This document shows positions 53,533 through 64,000 of a stretch of 64,000 nucleotides of DNA, piece after piece. The notes beneath the pieces are model-generated. The model worked only from the letters and a program-made list of their open reading frames with translations. It searched no databases and was not told the origin of the DNA. The stretch is from Alentia gelatinosa (Eukaryota; Annelida; Polychaeta; Phyllodocida; Polynoidae): NCBI GenBank assembly GCA_950022655.1, contig OX465580.1, positions 95,622,797 through 95,686,796 on the forward strand. Direction: 5' to 3'. The number at the start of each line of letters is the position of its first letter. Position 1 is the first letter of the stretch. Both the position numbers and the translations under genes were made by a program.

Positions 53533-53643
53533 CTAGGAATCATAAACAAGGCTACCACCTGTACTGCCCCTTCTACCACCTCTACTGCCACCTGTGCTAC
53601 CGCCTCTGCTGCTGAGTTTGGCAAGTATGCAGACAAGTAGCAT
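53533..53643 (-). CDS. possible small Gly/Ser/Arg-rich secreted peptide
   Basis: The 36-residue ORF begins MLLVCILAK, a very short hydrophobic start, and continues with SSRGGSTGGSRGGRRGSTGG and a short tail to TAG. A TATA box lies 100 bp upstream. Upstream frame-open sequence allows a 122-codon ORF, but the ATG at 53643 follows the promoter better. Gly/Ser repeat tails occur in secreted matrix or antimicrobial peptides, but no family is recognised, and the hydrophobic segment is short for a signal peptide. It could also be a first exon or chance. Confidence 0.3.
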   Translation of the reverse strand: MLLVCILAKLSSRGGSTGGSRGGRRGSTGGSLVYDS

Positions 53644-53743
53644 ATAAACTTTGTTCACTATTGAGAAAACCAGCGGTGTGTTGCTATGAGGGTGTTGCTT
53701 CGTGAATGTGCTCGTAGAGTGTGAGGAAGCCTTGGGGAGTGCA

Positions 53744-53751
53744 CTTTTATA
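53744..53751 (-). promoter_or_regulatory. TATA box candidate
   Basis: On the minus strand GGTATAAAAGTGCACTCC is a near-ideal TATA element. A start site near 53715 would give a 5' leader of about 70 nt to the ATG at 53643. Confidence 0.45.
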
Positions 53752-54178
53752 CCTGCTGGGATAATGGGGATAGGAGGGCATGTTAAGTAGGAAGTACCAC
53801 ATTCTACTGTAACTAACCTTAGTTTGCCTTGACTTACGCTCTCCAGCGTAAGTCACTGGATACGCAACTGTGACACTGGTGGGACTGACGTAAGCCACCA
53901 TACATCACTGCTCCTCACCGTGAGCTCATGCGTGGCCTGCTTTGCTCATACTGTAAATCGCTGTATCTGTGCCGCACATCAGATTATCTCACCCCTGGTA
54001 CAAGTTTAGCCATAGGAATAACATTAGAAAAGTATACTCAACGATCACCCTGGTAAAGTGACAATACTATGCCACAACCATGGCATAGTGAATTTGCTAA
54101 ATATATTCTGATTATTCTGAAGTTACGATGATATTTAATGTCGTAGAAAAGGGATAAGATAAATCCTTAACCGCACTT

Positions 54179-54296
54179 GAATCGTAAAATAGAAATACTC
54201 CACTCGTTTGGCTGTGCCATAATCGTCACTCGGCTTCGCCCTGATGACGATTGCGGCCCATCCAAACTTGTGGAGTATTGTCTATTTATACGATTC
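54179..54296. repeat. 118-bp near-palindrome (hairpin)
   Basis: GAATCGTAAAATAGAAATAC and later CAATACTCCAC-type arm sequences pair around a CTTCG loop near 54236. The ends read GAATCGT / ACGATTC. A tandem of three GCAAGACCAC units follows at 54332-54366. Confidence 0.7.
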
Positions 54297-54439
54297 TCGA
54301 TGCAGTTCTATATAAAGCCTGGTGGCATTCCGGCAAGACCACAGCAAGACCACGGCAAGACCACGATGACCTGCTGCAACCTTAGCTCACTGCAAGTCGC
54401 TGGCCTATTTTGGGCTGAGTGGAGAAAAGCCATAAAAAT

Positions 54440-55126
54440 GTTATAAAAGCTCTACGGTAGGTTATGGTTTGAGCTGCTGTGGCTGCTGTTGCTGCCGGGT
54501 TGATGGTGTAAACGAAGCATAAGGGAGTTTCCTTTTCAGAAATTTCCGTTTCATAGGAAAATTGTTGTTCATTATTCTTTCCCCTGACTCCCCTCAACTA
54601 CGAGAGGATGTACCCACTCGTAGATATCAAAACGACAGCATAGAAATTTGTTTTTCAAGCACTAATCTTATTCAATTCCTTTAATATCTAATATCAACAC
54701 CTACCAACACAAATCCACACCAACCAGCACCAACACCCACAGCCACACTCATTTTCAGATTGTCTCCAACAATCTGCGACATTATAGAGGATTTAAGGAT
54801 TATCTAATTTTCAAATAACACAGATATAGATGGTTAATGACATAAAATGATAAAAGGTGGTGTCTCAAAGGTGCAGAGGTCGGAGAAATTGAAAAGATTA
54901 ATATGGCCTCTTACTATATATACTATAAACCCTTTCTGTTAAAATGTCATGCCCAATAAATCCCTAATTGCACCCTGATAAGGGAGCGTTCATTAATTAT
55001 GGCTGGGGGGGGGGGGGGGGTGGGGGGTCAAGTATGGTCCCTCCCCCGAGGTCATGGGTTGAAACCCTAATACCAAAGACTTACACAAAAATGGCACCCA
55101 CTGCCTATGCGGCTTAACACCTGCCA
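54440..55126. other. no gene; simple repeats and LINE 3' flank
   Basis: Short CAACACC-rich patch at 54690-54745 and a poly-G run at 55004-55029. The interval 55030-55126 may be 3' tail of the LINE relic to the right. Confidence 0.45.
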
Positions 55127-56340
55127 TTAGAAGAAGGAGTAAGGTAGCTGAGCACTGCGGTGTAGGATTACTCTAAGGGTAAGTGGATGAACCTTGTATG
55201 TTATTCGTAGGGCATCATTTTGTAGAGTCTGAAGCCTATTTACATTATGTATAGATGTTTGTGCAAAGAAGATGTCGCGATAATCCAAGAGTGGTAGGAT
55301 CATCGATTTATAAATAGAAAGCGCTGCATTGGTTGTTATATATTTTCTTATCTTTTTCAAAATAAACAACTTGTGATATACATTTTTTTACCACCGAGTT
55401 TATGTGCGAATTGAAATTGAAATTTTTATCTAGTATTACTCCCAAATATTTATATGATTGTACAACCTGGAGCTGTTTGTTGTCTATTAAAAGTTTACAT
55501 TGTTTAATAGTTTCTTTGCTTATTTTTATTGGTGTTCCATAGATTGTTGCTTTAGTTTTCTTGACATTTATAAACTACTTGTTCCTGTTACACCACAGTG
55601 TTAGCTTATAGGGTTTTTTGCTGATAGTGTGATTTACCGTATCAAATGCTTTTTAAAAATCTATGTATGTACAAATGGTATATTGGTGTATATTTAAGCT
55701 ATTATAGATATGGTCTAATAGTGTAGCAACTGTTTTAATGGTTGAGTGGTTTTGCCGAAAGCCATTTTGTTTGTCTGATAAAATATTATTTTCATCCAAA
55801 AAGATGGTGTTTTTTTGTGAACAATTTTTCTAACAACTTTCCAGGAAGTGGGAGGAGGGATATGGGTCTTAAGTTATTTACATCCGGGCTATTTCCTTCT
55901 TTCTTCAGGGGGATAACAGTAGCCTTCTTCCATGCATCTGGAAAGATTCCTTGCCTAAGCGAGGTGTTAAATATGTATACCAGCTGATCAAGAAAGCGTC
56001 TTTTGAATATCTACGTGCTAGGCCTTCAATCGCCAAGGATTTCAATACATCAATTTGATTTCCTAATTTGAGGACATCTTCTCTATTTGTTTGTATGTCA
56101 TCATTGATCCATGGTAAATCACAATCTTTGGCAAGGCTTGGACCGATTCCCACAAAGAACTTGTTTATGTAGTCAGCTGTTTTTATAGATTCAATCTCCA
56201 TTTCGTCTTCTTTGAGGTTAATTTGTGATTTTTTATTTGGGTTTTCTTTGGTAAAATGAGAGAGGGTAGACCAGAATTTCTTATTATCATTTTGATTTAG
56301 TTCTAATACTTTTTTTATGTAATCACCTCTTGCTATTCAT
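55127..56340 (-). pseudogene. decayed LINE reverse transcriptase
   Basis: Reading leftwards on the minus strand: FWSTLSHFTKENPNKKSQ, EMEIESIKTADYINKFFVGIGPSL (56201 on), KESFQMHGRR, then NNILSDKQNGFRQNHSTIKTV. Next is CTYIDF*KAFDTVNH with the first catalytic aspartate beside a stop codon. A direct jump to KTKATIYGTPI shows that the YADD region is deleted. YKYLGVILDKNFNFNSH and KYITTNAALSIYKSMILPLLDY end the protein. Several stops, shifts and the active-site deletion mark an old relic, unrelated at close range to the LINE at 30.9-34.2 kb. Confidence 0.8.
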
Positions 56341-57392
56341 TTGAAGATCTGGCAATGACAACAAGTCCCCTATATAACATGCCATGACCATTTTGAATGA
56401 TCCCCGTGGAACTAACAACGAAGATTGGACATTTTTGCTGTAAAAATAATGTATTTTACACTATAAATTTATGATGAACCTCCTTTGCATATGAATGATC
56501 TGACAGCGTTTTTTTTATTCTTTATATACTTGATTCATGGTGAAAATATCAGAACAAGAATATAGCATGACTGGAATTAGCTGGGAATTAATCACGGACA
56601 TTTTACCGTGCATTGAAAGGTTCCTGACTGGCCAAGTCTCAGTTATGACTTTGAATTTTTCAAATTTTGGCAAGACACACCTTCAGGTCAATTTTTGGGT
56701 GGCGATTTAAGGAATAATTTTACCAATCTGAAAAATCTGTTTTTAGTCCTCTAATATATGACAACAAGAAATGGAAAGAAAACGAAAGACTCTTATCTAA
56801 AATCCTCATTATATCATTTTGATGGCTAAGTAGTAGCTCAAATTAAAGGTTTTCATTTTGTTCAGCTCTTTCAATTTACATCTTATTTTTTCTTTGGATT
56901 GCTGGTATTGACTAGAATTACTTCAGATTTTTTTTCAGTCGTTTAAAGACCTGATAAAGTTTGGAATTTACTCAAATATACAATACACTTACTAAAAATA
57001 TACCATACTTCTAAGATCCTTGCTCCTGTTGAGAAGACTGGTGATATAGTGTATTTTATGGGAAGAGCGTGTTTCACATTTCCTTCTTTTTTTCATTATA
57101 TTTATCAGGACGAAAGAAGGATTGGGAATATAAGTAATGACATCATTTCAACTACAACGTTGTATGTCCAATCACCGTCACCTTTCATATCCTCACGCTG
57201 TTCAGTATGTTAACCTGTTTGGATAGTGCTGATTTACGAAGGTAGACGGTGCACCGAGGACGACATATTAATAGGCCCCTTCCGCCTTTACATCAGTGAG
57301 TATCCGGACACCAGTGGCCAACAGGTGCGTCTACAGGTAGGAGCAACGCTTAGTCCTCGGCACGCTGGTTTAGTTACGCGCGAGGAATAAAC
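56341..57392. other. AT-rich upstream region of the GPCR
   Basis: No gene or repeat recognised. The last 100 bp before the ATG are GC-richer and probably hold the 5' UTR; CTACAGGTAGGAG near 57333 could be a splice site, but cannot be verified. Confidence 0.4.
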
Positions 57393-58625
57393 ATGACGCT
57401 ACCTGGAGAACAGAACTTTACGTCTTGTACAACCGCGCACACCCAAAACACTACTGAGTGCGCCATCTCAAATATGAGTACAATGTGGGATAGGGTAAGT
57501 GTGCCTTTCTTCATCCAGCTGCTAGTTGGCGTAGGTATATTGATTGCCAACGTGTCCATCCTGCTAGTGTGCCGACGTTGCCGGCCCGTGGGTCGCAACC
57601 TCCACTTGTTCCTACAGAATTTGGCCGTGGCTGACATTGGCATGGCTATAGCAACATTCTGGCGTGTAGGACTCCTCCTGGTTTATGGCCAAAGTGTGGA
57701 AGAGGTCCCGCTCCGCTGTGCTCCGGTGGTCCTGCTCTATGTAATATCTGCTGGTGAATCCATCAGCTCACTGCTGCTCATCGCCGTCTGCCAGTGGTAC
57801 TTGGTCGTGCAGAACGTCACGCTTGAGGAGCGACAGAGGTGGCGAAGCTGGAGTCGGCGAGGCATTGTGGCAAGCTGGGTGCTGTGGGTCGCCGCAGGGA
57901 TTGCCTGTATCCCAGCGATCAAACCAGCAGGTACTTACGTGAGATTAAGAAGCATCTGTCTGATGACAGGACCGTTTGTCTACAACTCTTATTGGCAGGG
58001 GGTTGGACTGCCCATGATAGCCCTCTGTGTCCTGACTGTGCGCTTTCAGTGGCTTTCCCTGCGAGCTGTGCGTAACAATATCTTCAACCTGATGCTAGCC
58101 ATGGAACAGCAACACCAGGGTTTCATGTTTTTAACCTCTATTTCGAGAAGATATGCATATTCCATGACGAAGACGAATGGCTACAGTGCCCCAGAGTCTC
58201 CAACGCGGGTTGGAATTTTGAAGAAAATGTCAAGAGGAGTAATGAGGAACTCCTCTATCGAGGACAACAGCGTGAATAGTTTCGAAATGAACTTAGCGCG
58301 CACGCGACTGCGAATGACGCGCACGATAGGCATGGTCATGGCAGCATTCAGTATTAGCTGGTTTGTGTATCTACCCTTGAGTCTCATATTGTCCGCATGT
58401 GGGAAACCTTGTCTTTCCGCCCATTCCCAGCTCGCCTATGTCGGCACTGTGGCTGTAAGCAACTCACTGATGAATTCGATCATATATGCCCTCAGAATCA
58501 AGCAGTATCGGTTGGTTCTCTGGGAACTGTTTTGTTGCCGAGGAAAAAGGGCTTCAGCAACTGTTCAACCGATTACTAATATTGCCACTATTGCTGATCT
58601 GACCATGCCACCAATCCGGTTTTAA
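57393..58625 (+). CDS. rhodopsin-class (class A) G-protein-coupled receptor, intronless
   Basis: A 410-residue complete ORF. The N-terminus has sequons at Asn8, Asn19 and Asn27. TM1 (about 38-60) has GILIANVSILLV with Asn53 (N1.50); TM2 NLAVADIGMA has Asp81 (D2.50). Cys109 at the top of TM3 and Cys189 in loop 2 can form the conserved disulfide. The TM3 end reads QWY (134-136) in place of DRY. TM4 has two tryptophans (SWVLWVAAG), TM6 reads SISWFVYLP (CWxP changed), and TM7 NSLMNSIIYALR replaces NPxxY with NSxxY. Loop 3 is long (about 225-308). Cys381/382 may be palmitoylated. NSIIYALR resembles adenosine, cannabinoid and melanocortin receptors, but the ligand is unknown. The protein sits in the plasma membrane. 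No disabling change is visible; altered switches may mean unusual signalling. Confidence 0.93.
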   Translation: MTLPGEQNFTSCTTAHTQNTTECAISNMSTMWDRVSVPFFIQLLVGVGILIANVSILLVCRRCRPVGRNLHLFLQNLAVADIGMAIATFWRVGLLLVYGQSVEEVPLRCAPVVLLYVISAGESISSLLLIAVCQWYLVVQNVTLEERQRWRSWSRRGIVASWVLWVAAGIACIPAIKPAGTYVRLRSICLMTGPFVYNSYWQGVGLPMIALCVLTVRFQWLSLRAVRNNIFNLMLAMEQQHQGFMFLTSISRRYAYSMTKTNGYSAPESPTRVGILKKMSRGVMRNSSIEDNSVNSFEMNLARTRLRMTRTIGMVMAAFSISWFVYLPLSLILSACGKPCLSAHSQLAYVGTVAVSNSLMNSIIYALRIKQYRLVLWELFCCRGKRASATVQPITNIATIADLTMPPIRF

Positions 58626-61386
58626 TTCGACAATATATCAACAATGATAAGTTTTCTCGTAGTGTGTATAGAAATGAGGACTTGGATTGATAGGTACCAG
58701 AATGCCTATATTTAACCAAATTGAAATCTAATTGTAGTGTAGTTATTTTTTCACCGGCAAGTATTACCTTGATAAATGATGTGACGTGAAGATGATACAG
58801 CATCAACCTGATATGTTCTGAAAGGATCACGTAGTGGCGTATGATATAATAGAGTGTGTTTTATTTCTTGTGTATAGTGTAGAGTGTCTGTATTCAGCAA
58901 AGTCTGGAGAAAGACATGGGTCATTTACATGTATCTTACGGTGATCTATGAAAGAAAGACAGAAATGTAATCATATGCAGTTGGCATGAAAACTGTAAAA
59001 ATTCCTATTACAGGAAATTACAAATCTGTGTTATCCGTCTGAGTACAAATTGTATGATTTGAACATTCTCGATGCATATCAATATTACCTCATATACTGT
59101 TAACTTTAAGCAATGACTCTGTCAGGAGAGCTACTTACTGGTTGTGCTTTCGACTGAGTAAACAACGTAACTACGTTTTAGCATGGACGGACAAAGTTGG
59201 CATGTCCGGGTTACTCATCGGATGGTAATTTAATCTCTTATGAGTTAAATCATTTCTTATGAGTTAAAACATTTCAAGATGTATAATAAATGGGAAACAG
59301 ATCTGGCGTTTCATCTGTGAACTGCATTAAATCGCTCACTTTTTAATCTAGGCATTGATATTTACGACAAAGACGGTTAAAAACCCAAATTCTGAATTCT
59401 GGAACAGGCAAAATGTGTTGCCACCAGAATTTCAGATACCCCATGTACAAACAAAGCAAATTAAATTTCTAGATTAATTTCTGTAGTTCTTATCATCCAA
59501 AGAAGTCTTACCTGAATAATCCAGTCAGGCCATTGTATGGTCTCCAAACCCGCTGAATGTAATTATCGTATTATTTTGTATCGTAATTGAAATTTACACT
59601 TTGCACGTACAGTGCTAATAGAGGTGAATAGCAAAGGACGGTAATAAAGGTTTGATAAAGGTGCCAGGTAGTGTTTTTATACGTTCAGCCTGATTATCAC
59701 ACGTCACACATACACCTGATAATGGTACTTTGAATAACGGATAGGATAGAAGAGTACATGACTTCATAAAGGATGTATATACACCAACAAATTGTAATCC
59801 CCTTTGAATATATATGGGTATTCATTTTTTTGACGTCTAATTACTAAACTATTTTGTTGAGCTATATCCTCCAAGCAAGAGAAAATCGGGGCAGAGAAAT
59901 TCCTAACTGCAAAAATAACTAATCTATGAACTTTATTGATTGAAACGTTTGAAATCGAACTTCGCTGACATAGGTACGAAAAAAATGTCAATAAAATGCT
60001 TGCCTCACTAAAATAGTCTATACTTATTTCATCTGCTTAAGCATGAAAGTGGATAGAATTGGCTCAGTTGTTTCCTGGCGTTCACACGATTTGCATATTG
60101 GAGTAATTAGATCCGAATTTTTATCCGAAAACATATAGTTGTACTGTCCCACCTTCACTAAATCTTCAAACTAGTCACTTAATATTTACTAGATACTCTA
60201 TGGACATGTATGGCTTCTAAGTGCCGTTTTATGGACTTTTGATAAAGAAAGATATTACACTGGTCAGTGTATTTATAGCCAATAGCTGAAGTCAATGTGC
60301 TCCCAAGCTTTCACACAGGAGGATAATTGTGCAATTCTAACTGGGAGCTATTTTAGTTGTGAATTTTGACCTTTGACCCGACCTTGACAAGATTGTTCAC
60401 CAAATATATTTTTACACCCACCAGAACTGTATTCCTCAGAACTGAAGCTTTCCAACGGTATATGGTGTACTTTTTTGGTGATGGGTGTCACTAGAAATAC
60501 TGCTCCGAGCTCTCACATGCTGCAGCACTATATATATGATGCAGTACATCTTTGGTCATGACGAACTCGTCCGCTTCGGATGATTAGCACATGGAGCTGC
60601 GATAATTACTCTCTCCTTCAGCCCGCAACGGGTGAGAATGACAACTGGGCCCTGTTGAATAAGAAGGTTATCACTCGCTTTTCACTTGTTTTTGGCCCCA
60701 TGCGACCGTTTACGTTGTATTGCTTTATTATCACTCGCTTATACGAGCCTTCTTTTCCAAGTGATAAATAAAGCGAGAAAAAGTGTTGAATAAGAATAAT
60801 TATCGCTCACTCTGGGGGCGCTTTTCTCACTTGGTAGGCTGCTCCAAAAGCGGTAGGTTAGACCCTATCACTTTGATCTAAATTCTTGTTTTTTGTCCAC
60901 TAAATCTCATTCAATTTCAATGATATTTTCAGCGAAGAATTTAATACATATGAGAAATATATCTACTAATTCTCATCCTTTACTAACAATTAACTCGGGT
61001 GTGAGATACATTTTACAGCTTGAACTTGGAAATGGTTACTGCACCTCTAGGCTTCCTTCTGACAAGTACACACTGCTTCGCTTGATGGCTTGAGAATCCA
61101 TGTAAGGCATTCTTCCATGTACTATTTTACATTAATTAATCTCTAGAAACAAGGTACATACATATTTAGATATGATCTGAGCACTGACACTAACTCCCAA
61201 CGTTTTGGTGGCAGTTAATTTTGGAAAGGACTCAATGCAATCCAATGCAGTCCATTAAATGCGGCCGTGTGTATGAACTAGGAGTTTGAGTGACCTTTGA
61301 CCTTGCTTTGACCTATATCGTGAGAACCTACACTCTCCAAGCATACCTTAAGCACCCTAGTAAGGCTAAGTGCAATAAAGGATACA
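58626..61386. other. no recognised gene downstream of the GPCR
   Basis: Presumed 3' UTR first; the nearest AATAAA I note is at 59285. The rest is AT-rich with short ORFs only. TTATCACTCGCTT-type words recur at 60665-60815 without a clear structure. Confidence 0.4.
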
Positions 61387-61611
61387 ATGGAGAGTGAGCC
61401 TGCTGGTTCCCGGCGTGAAGCGAGTGAAAAAGCAGGTGATAAGTTAAGCGATCAGAGGGTACCAAAAGCGATATGTCTTATCCAACGCAGGTGGACAATT
61501 ATGGCAATAATTATCGCGCTTTCGCTCATTTTTCTTATTCTGTTGTATAAGAGGGGACATCCACTGAGCTCCCGACACTCTAAAGCGGCTGTTCAACCAT
61601 GCCGGTGCTAG
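61387..61611 (+). other. possible first exon of a type II membrane protein
   Basis: 74 codons from ATGGAGAGTGAG. A polar, Lys/Arg-rich head of about 37 residues precedes a single membrane span (WTIMAIIIALSLIFLILLY), then a short basic segment. This is how Golgi type II enzymes and sulfotransferases begin, but no catalytic exon is visible downstream, so it is unproven. Confidence 0.25.
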
Positions 61612-61934
61612 CCAATGCCAACGCCTGTGTGGTCATCGCTGGCAGTTTGCTGACGGCAATGATTTGCCCAGTTTAAGAGCGCATAAGGTCTGGCCGGCCG
61701 ATGGTTGGTGGCGCTGGTCCTCACAGTGTGTGAAAGACCCCGTTGCCGGTTGGCCGGCAGCAAGCCACCAGCTACCAGCTTGGTCCACAGCCCATTTTGC
61801 CACTCCTCCACCAAGCCAGCTAACCTGCAGCTGAGGGTGCTAAATTGTACAATGACACCCGCAAAGCATCACCATCCGTCGCTGGCCAAAAAAACTTCAA
61901 TTGATTTTTAGCGGCAACCGGCCAGCTGGCCGGT

Positions 61935-62275
61935 GACACCGGGAGCTTTGCCGGTATCAGTGTTGACTGCTCGCCACCTATACTGTGACAGATGCCATCA
62001 ACATGAATGGGCAGCACCTGCAAGCTGCTAACCTGTGAGTGGAGAGAGAACATTCAGAGTTTGGGTAGTTTGGGTAGAGTGTGCTATACTCATTCATACC
62101 CTCATATGCATGTGTGAGCTTTGCCAGCACCCATGTTGACTGCTCTCTGCCCCCCACTGCAACCAATGCGGTCAGGGATCCCGGGCAACATCTGCGATGC
62201 GCTAACCCATGAGCGGAGACAAGAACTTCAGTTTCAGTACTCTGGGCAGAATGTTAAAACCAAAGTGTGCTATAC
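61935..62275. repeat. diverged tandem duplication, about 170-bp unit
   Basis: GAGCTTTGCCGGTATCAGTGTTGACTGCTC-like sequence at about 61947 returns at about 62117 with substitutions. Both units end in GTGTGCTATA near 62080 and 62265. GCCGGCC-rich sequence precedes it. Confidence 0.6.
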
Positions 62276-62312
62276 ATATTTATAACATTAACGCTTAAAT
62301 TTATTTACCTTA

Positions 62313-63110
62313 AAGGTGGGTACCCACTGCTTCGGACACACTCCGACAAGGCTTACGACACACTACGACAAAGAAAATCCCTGTCGGAAGGGCTCTGTCG
62401 GAGTGTGTCGGAGTGTGTCGTAGAGCCTTGTCGGAGTGTGTCGTAACGGTTTGGTGGGAAAAGAAAGGTTGCCACGGTACCGACACACTCCGACACAAAC
62501 GGCTCACTTGAGGGACTTAATTTATATAGGAAATATACTGAAAAATATGTTTTTCTTCAATTTTCGAAAAGAAAAACGTAGTGAATTGATGTCTTTTATC
62601 AAGAGTATTAGATATCTGAACAAATATCTATAATCATGTATCTCAGACCTGGATTATGATTTTAAAAGTATATGATTATTAAAAATGTTTATCATATCTG
62701 TTCCTGAATATGTTCAATGGACCATTCGTAATGCATATTCCTATATAACAGAGGATAAAATGTTGTATATATGATATTATAACAGTTTATAAAGGCGCAC
62801 GTGTGTGGGTGGGGGGCAGTTCATAGCTTTAACATAGTGCAGAATGCTTCCGACACACTACGACAAAAGCCGACCTCTACGATAAATTAAACATGTTTAA
62901 TCTTGTCGGAAGGGCTACAACATGGCTACGACACGGGCGCTGTGTCGTAGTCATGTCGGAGTGTGTCGCAGTGTGTCGGAAGCCGTGTCGGAACGGTGTG
63001 TCCACTGCTACGACAAAAACCCAAAACGTTCGATTCTGTGTCGTAACGCTTGTCGGAAGGCTTGTCGCAGTGTGTCGTAGTGTGTCGGGAGCTCAGTGGA
63101 CACCCACCTT
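62313..63110. mobile_element. 798-bp TIR element with internal TCGGAGTGTGTCG repeats
   Basis: The left end is AAGGTGGGTACCCACTG; the right end, reverse-complemented, is AAGGTGGGTGTCCACTG, each next to TA (62311-62312, 63111-63112). Inside are about 20 copies of TGTCGGAGTGTGTCG / CGACACACTCCGACA in both orientations, clustered at 62330-62500 and 62845-63095 around an AT-rich centre. There is no transposase. A TA duplication would suit a Tc/mariner-type enzyme, but TTAA-like flanks are also possible. Confidence 0.7.
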
Positions 63111-63112
63111 TA

Positions 63113-64000
63113 TCATTCAGTAAAAACCAGTATTCAGTGGGAAATTGACGAGCTGTCATCCTTCTTGTGCTAATTTGATATGTTCAATATTTTGATCGAA
63201 CGTATAGACGCAATTACAGCAGATCAAAACTGTAAAAAGAAAACAAACATCATCTGGTATTTATGATATCTAAATATGCTCGATTGTTGTAGAACGTCAG
63301 TGTGCATCAAGGTGGGTTGGTACCATATCGGTGCCATATAGTAGAGGTCTACGACGCAGAAGACAGTTAGGCCGGGCACCCACTAACGCTAATACACCCG
63401 ATGGACCTCTTGAAACACACTGGTACACAGACTACCAAATTGTAGCCTGTTGGGAGGTCAATATCGTAGTACATGTATATCGGTGTACATCGTAACGTGT
63501 CAGGAGAGGCAAGCAAATGTGATCACGTACCTCAGGATGTCGATAGAACATTAACACAGGGCTTGATGTACCATTTACATTTATAATCGTCTATAATTCC
63601 GGAAATAATGCATCTTTATAGATGATATTACACGAGTAGATGTAAAACAATAAAATATAAATTTTCAGACATTAAAAACTCAGTTCCAAGTTGAAGTATG
63701 AAATGGTCGATTTGAGGCCCTTATCTAGAATCAAATTTCACCATATTTGCAGTGCAAAATTATCTTTGTATATATAAACAAATATGTATGTATATACATG
63801 TATACATATTCTAGGTACATGTACTCAAAATTCTATAATTTCCCGTTGATTATTTCACATGTTTTACCATGCAAATACGTCACCGATACACTCCAATTTC
63901 CACCGATAGGCTACTAAAATCTTTAAAAGCTTTAGAGTTTCCCGAGAGCTAGATTGAAAAGTCAACATGCCTAGTATGCAAACCCCCTAAGCTGCTACGT
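63113..64000. other. no recognised gene
   Basis: AT-rich end of the window. GCCGGGCACCCACTA near 63373 looks like a transposon end, but I find no partner. Confidence 0.35.

Overview
This is eukaryotic DNA, most likely from a marine invertebrate animal (a lancelet, ambulacrarian or lophotrochozoan would fit). The clues are sparse host genes in a large amount of non-coding DNA, a PLAC8-family gene, an intronless class A GPCR, GT-AG introns in a piggyBac gene, and a mix of tyrosine-recombinase (DIRS/Ngaro/PAT-type), Penelope-like, LINE, piggyBac and CACTG-type transposons. The species cannot be fixed from the sequence. I see no rRNA, canonical tRNA, CRISPR array or bacterial operon.

Host genes. 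Two intact single-exon genes are well supported: a 132-residue PLAC8 protein (1444-1842, minus) and a 410-residue rhodopsin-class receptor (57393-58625, plus). Weaker candidates are a small Gly/Ser/Arg-rich peptide behind a TATA box (53533-53643, minus), a possible first exon of a type II membrane protein (61387-61611, plus) and a hydrophobic exon-like ORF (12973-13269, minus).

Layout. 1-5.4 kb: PLAC8, a 362-bp piggyBac MITE and an 811-bp insert with 18-bp target duplications and a snap-back 3' end. 5.4-9.4 kb: a DIRS-like retroelement with split direct repeats, sitting inside a small CACTG MITE. 9.4-13 kb: CAACAC-rich DNA and a broken DIRS-like RNase H/recombinase. 13.2-20.7 kb: a Penelope relic split by a CACTG element, which itself holds a piggyBac element (exact TTAA duplications, spliced transposase) and a deleted DIRS-like copy. 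22-39.5 kb: a roughly 17.6-kb composite foldback element made of nested inverted repeats of 40-, 16- and 8-bp satellites, with a 7.4-kb tandem duplication whose seam is filled by a LINE. 40.6-48.5 kb: a second DIRS-like element on the minus strand (gag, RT/RNase H, recombinase), its RT cut by a 3.2-kb AT-rich insert that carries the same 16-bp satellite and a dispersed 16-bp motif. 48.5-57 kb: foldback MITEs, a SINE-like piece and a decayed LINE. 57.4-64 kb: the GPCR, then non-coding DNA and a 798-bp TIR element.

How it works together. Most of the window is a nested transposon landscape. Insertion order can be read from which element interrupts which, and the satellite arrays look like the body of a modular foldback transposon rather than centromeric DNA. 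The long ORFs inside the satellites are artefacts of repeats that stay open in all frames.
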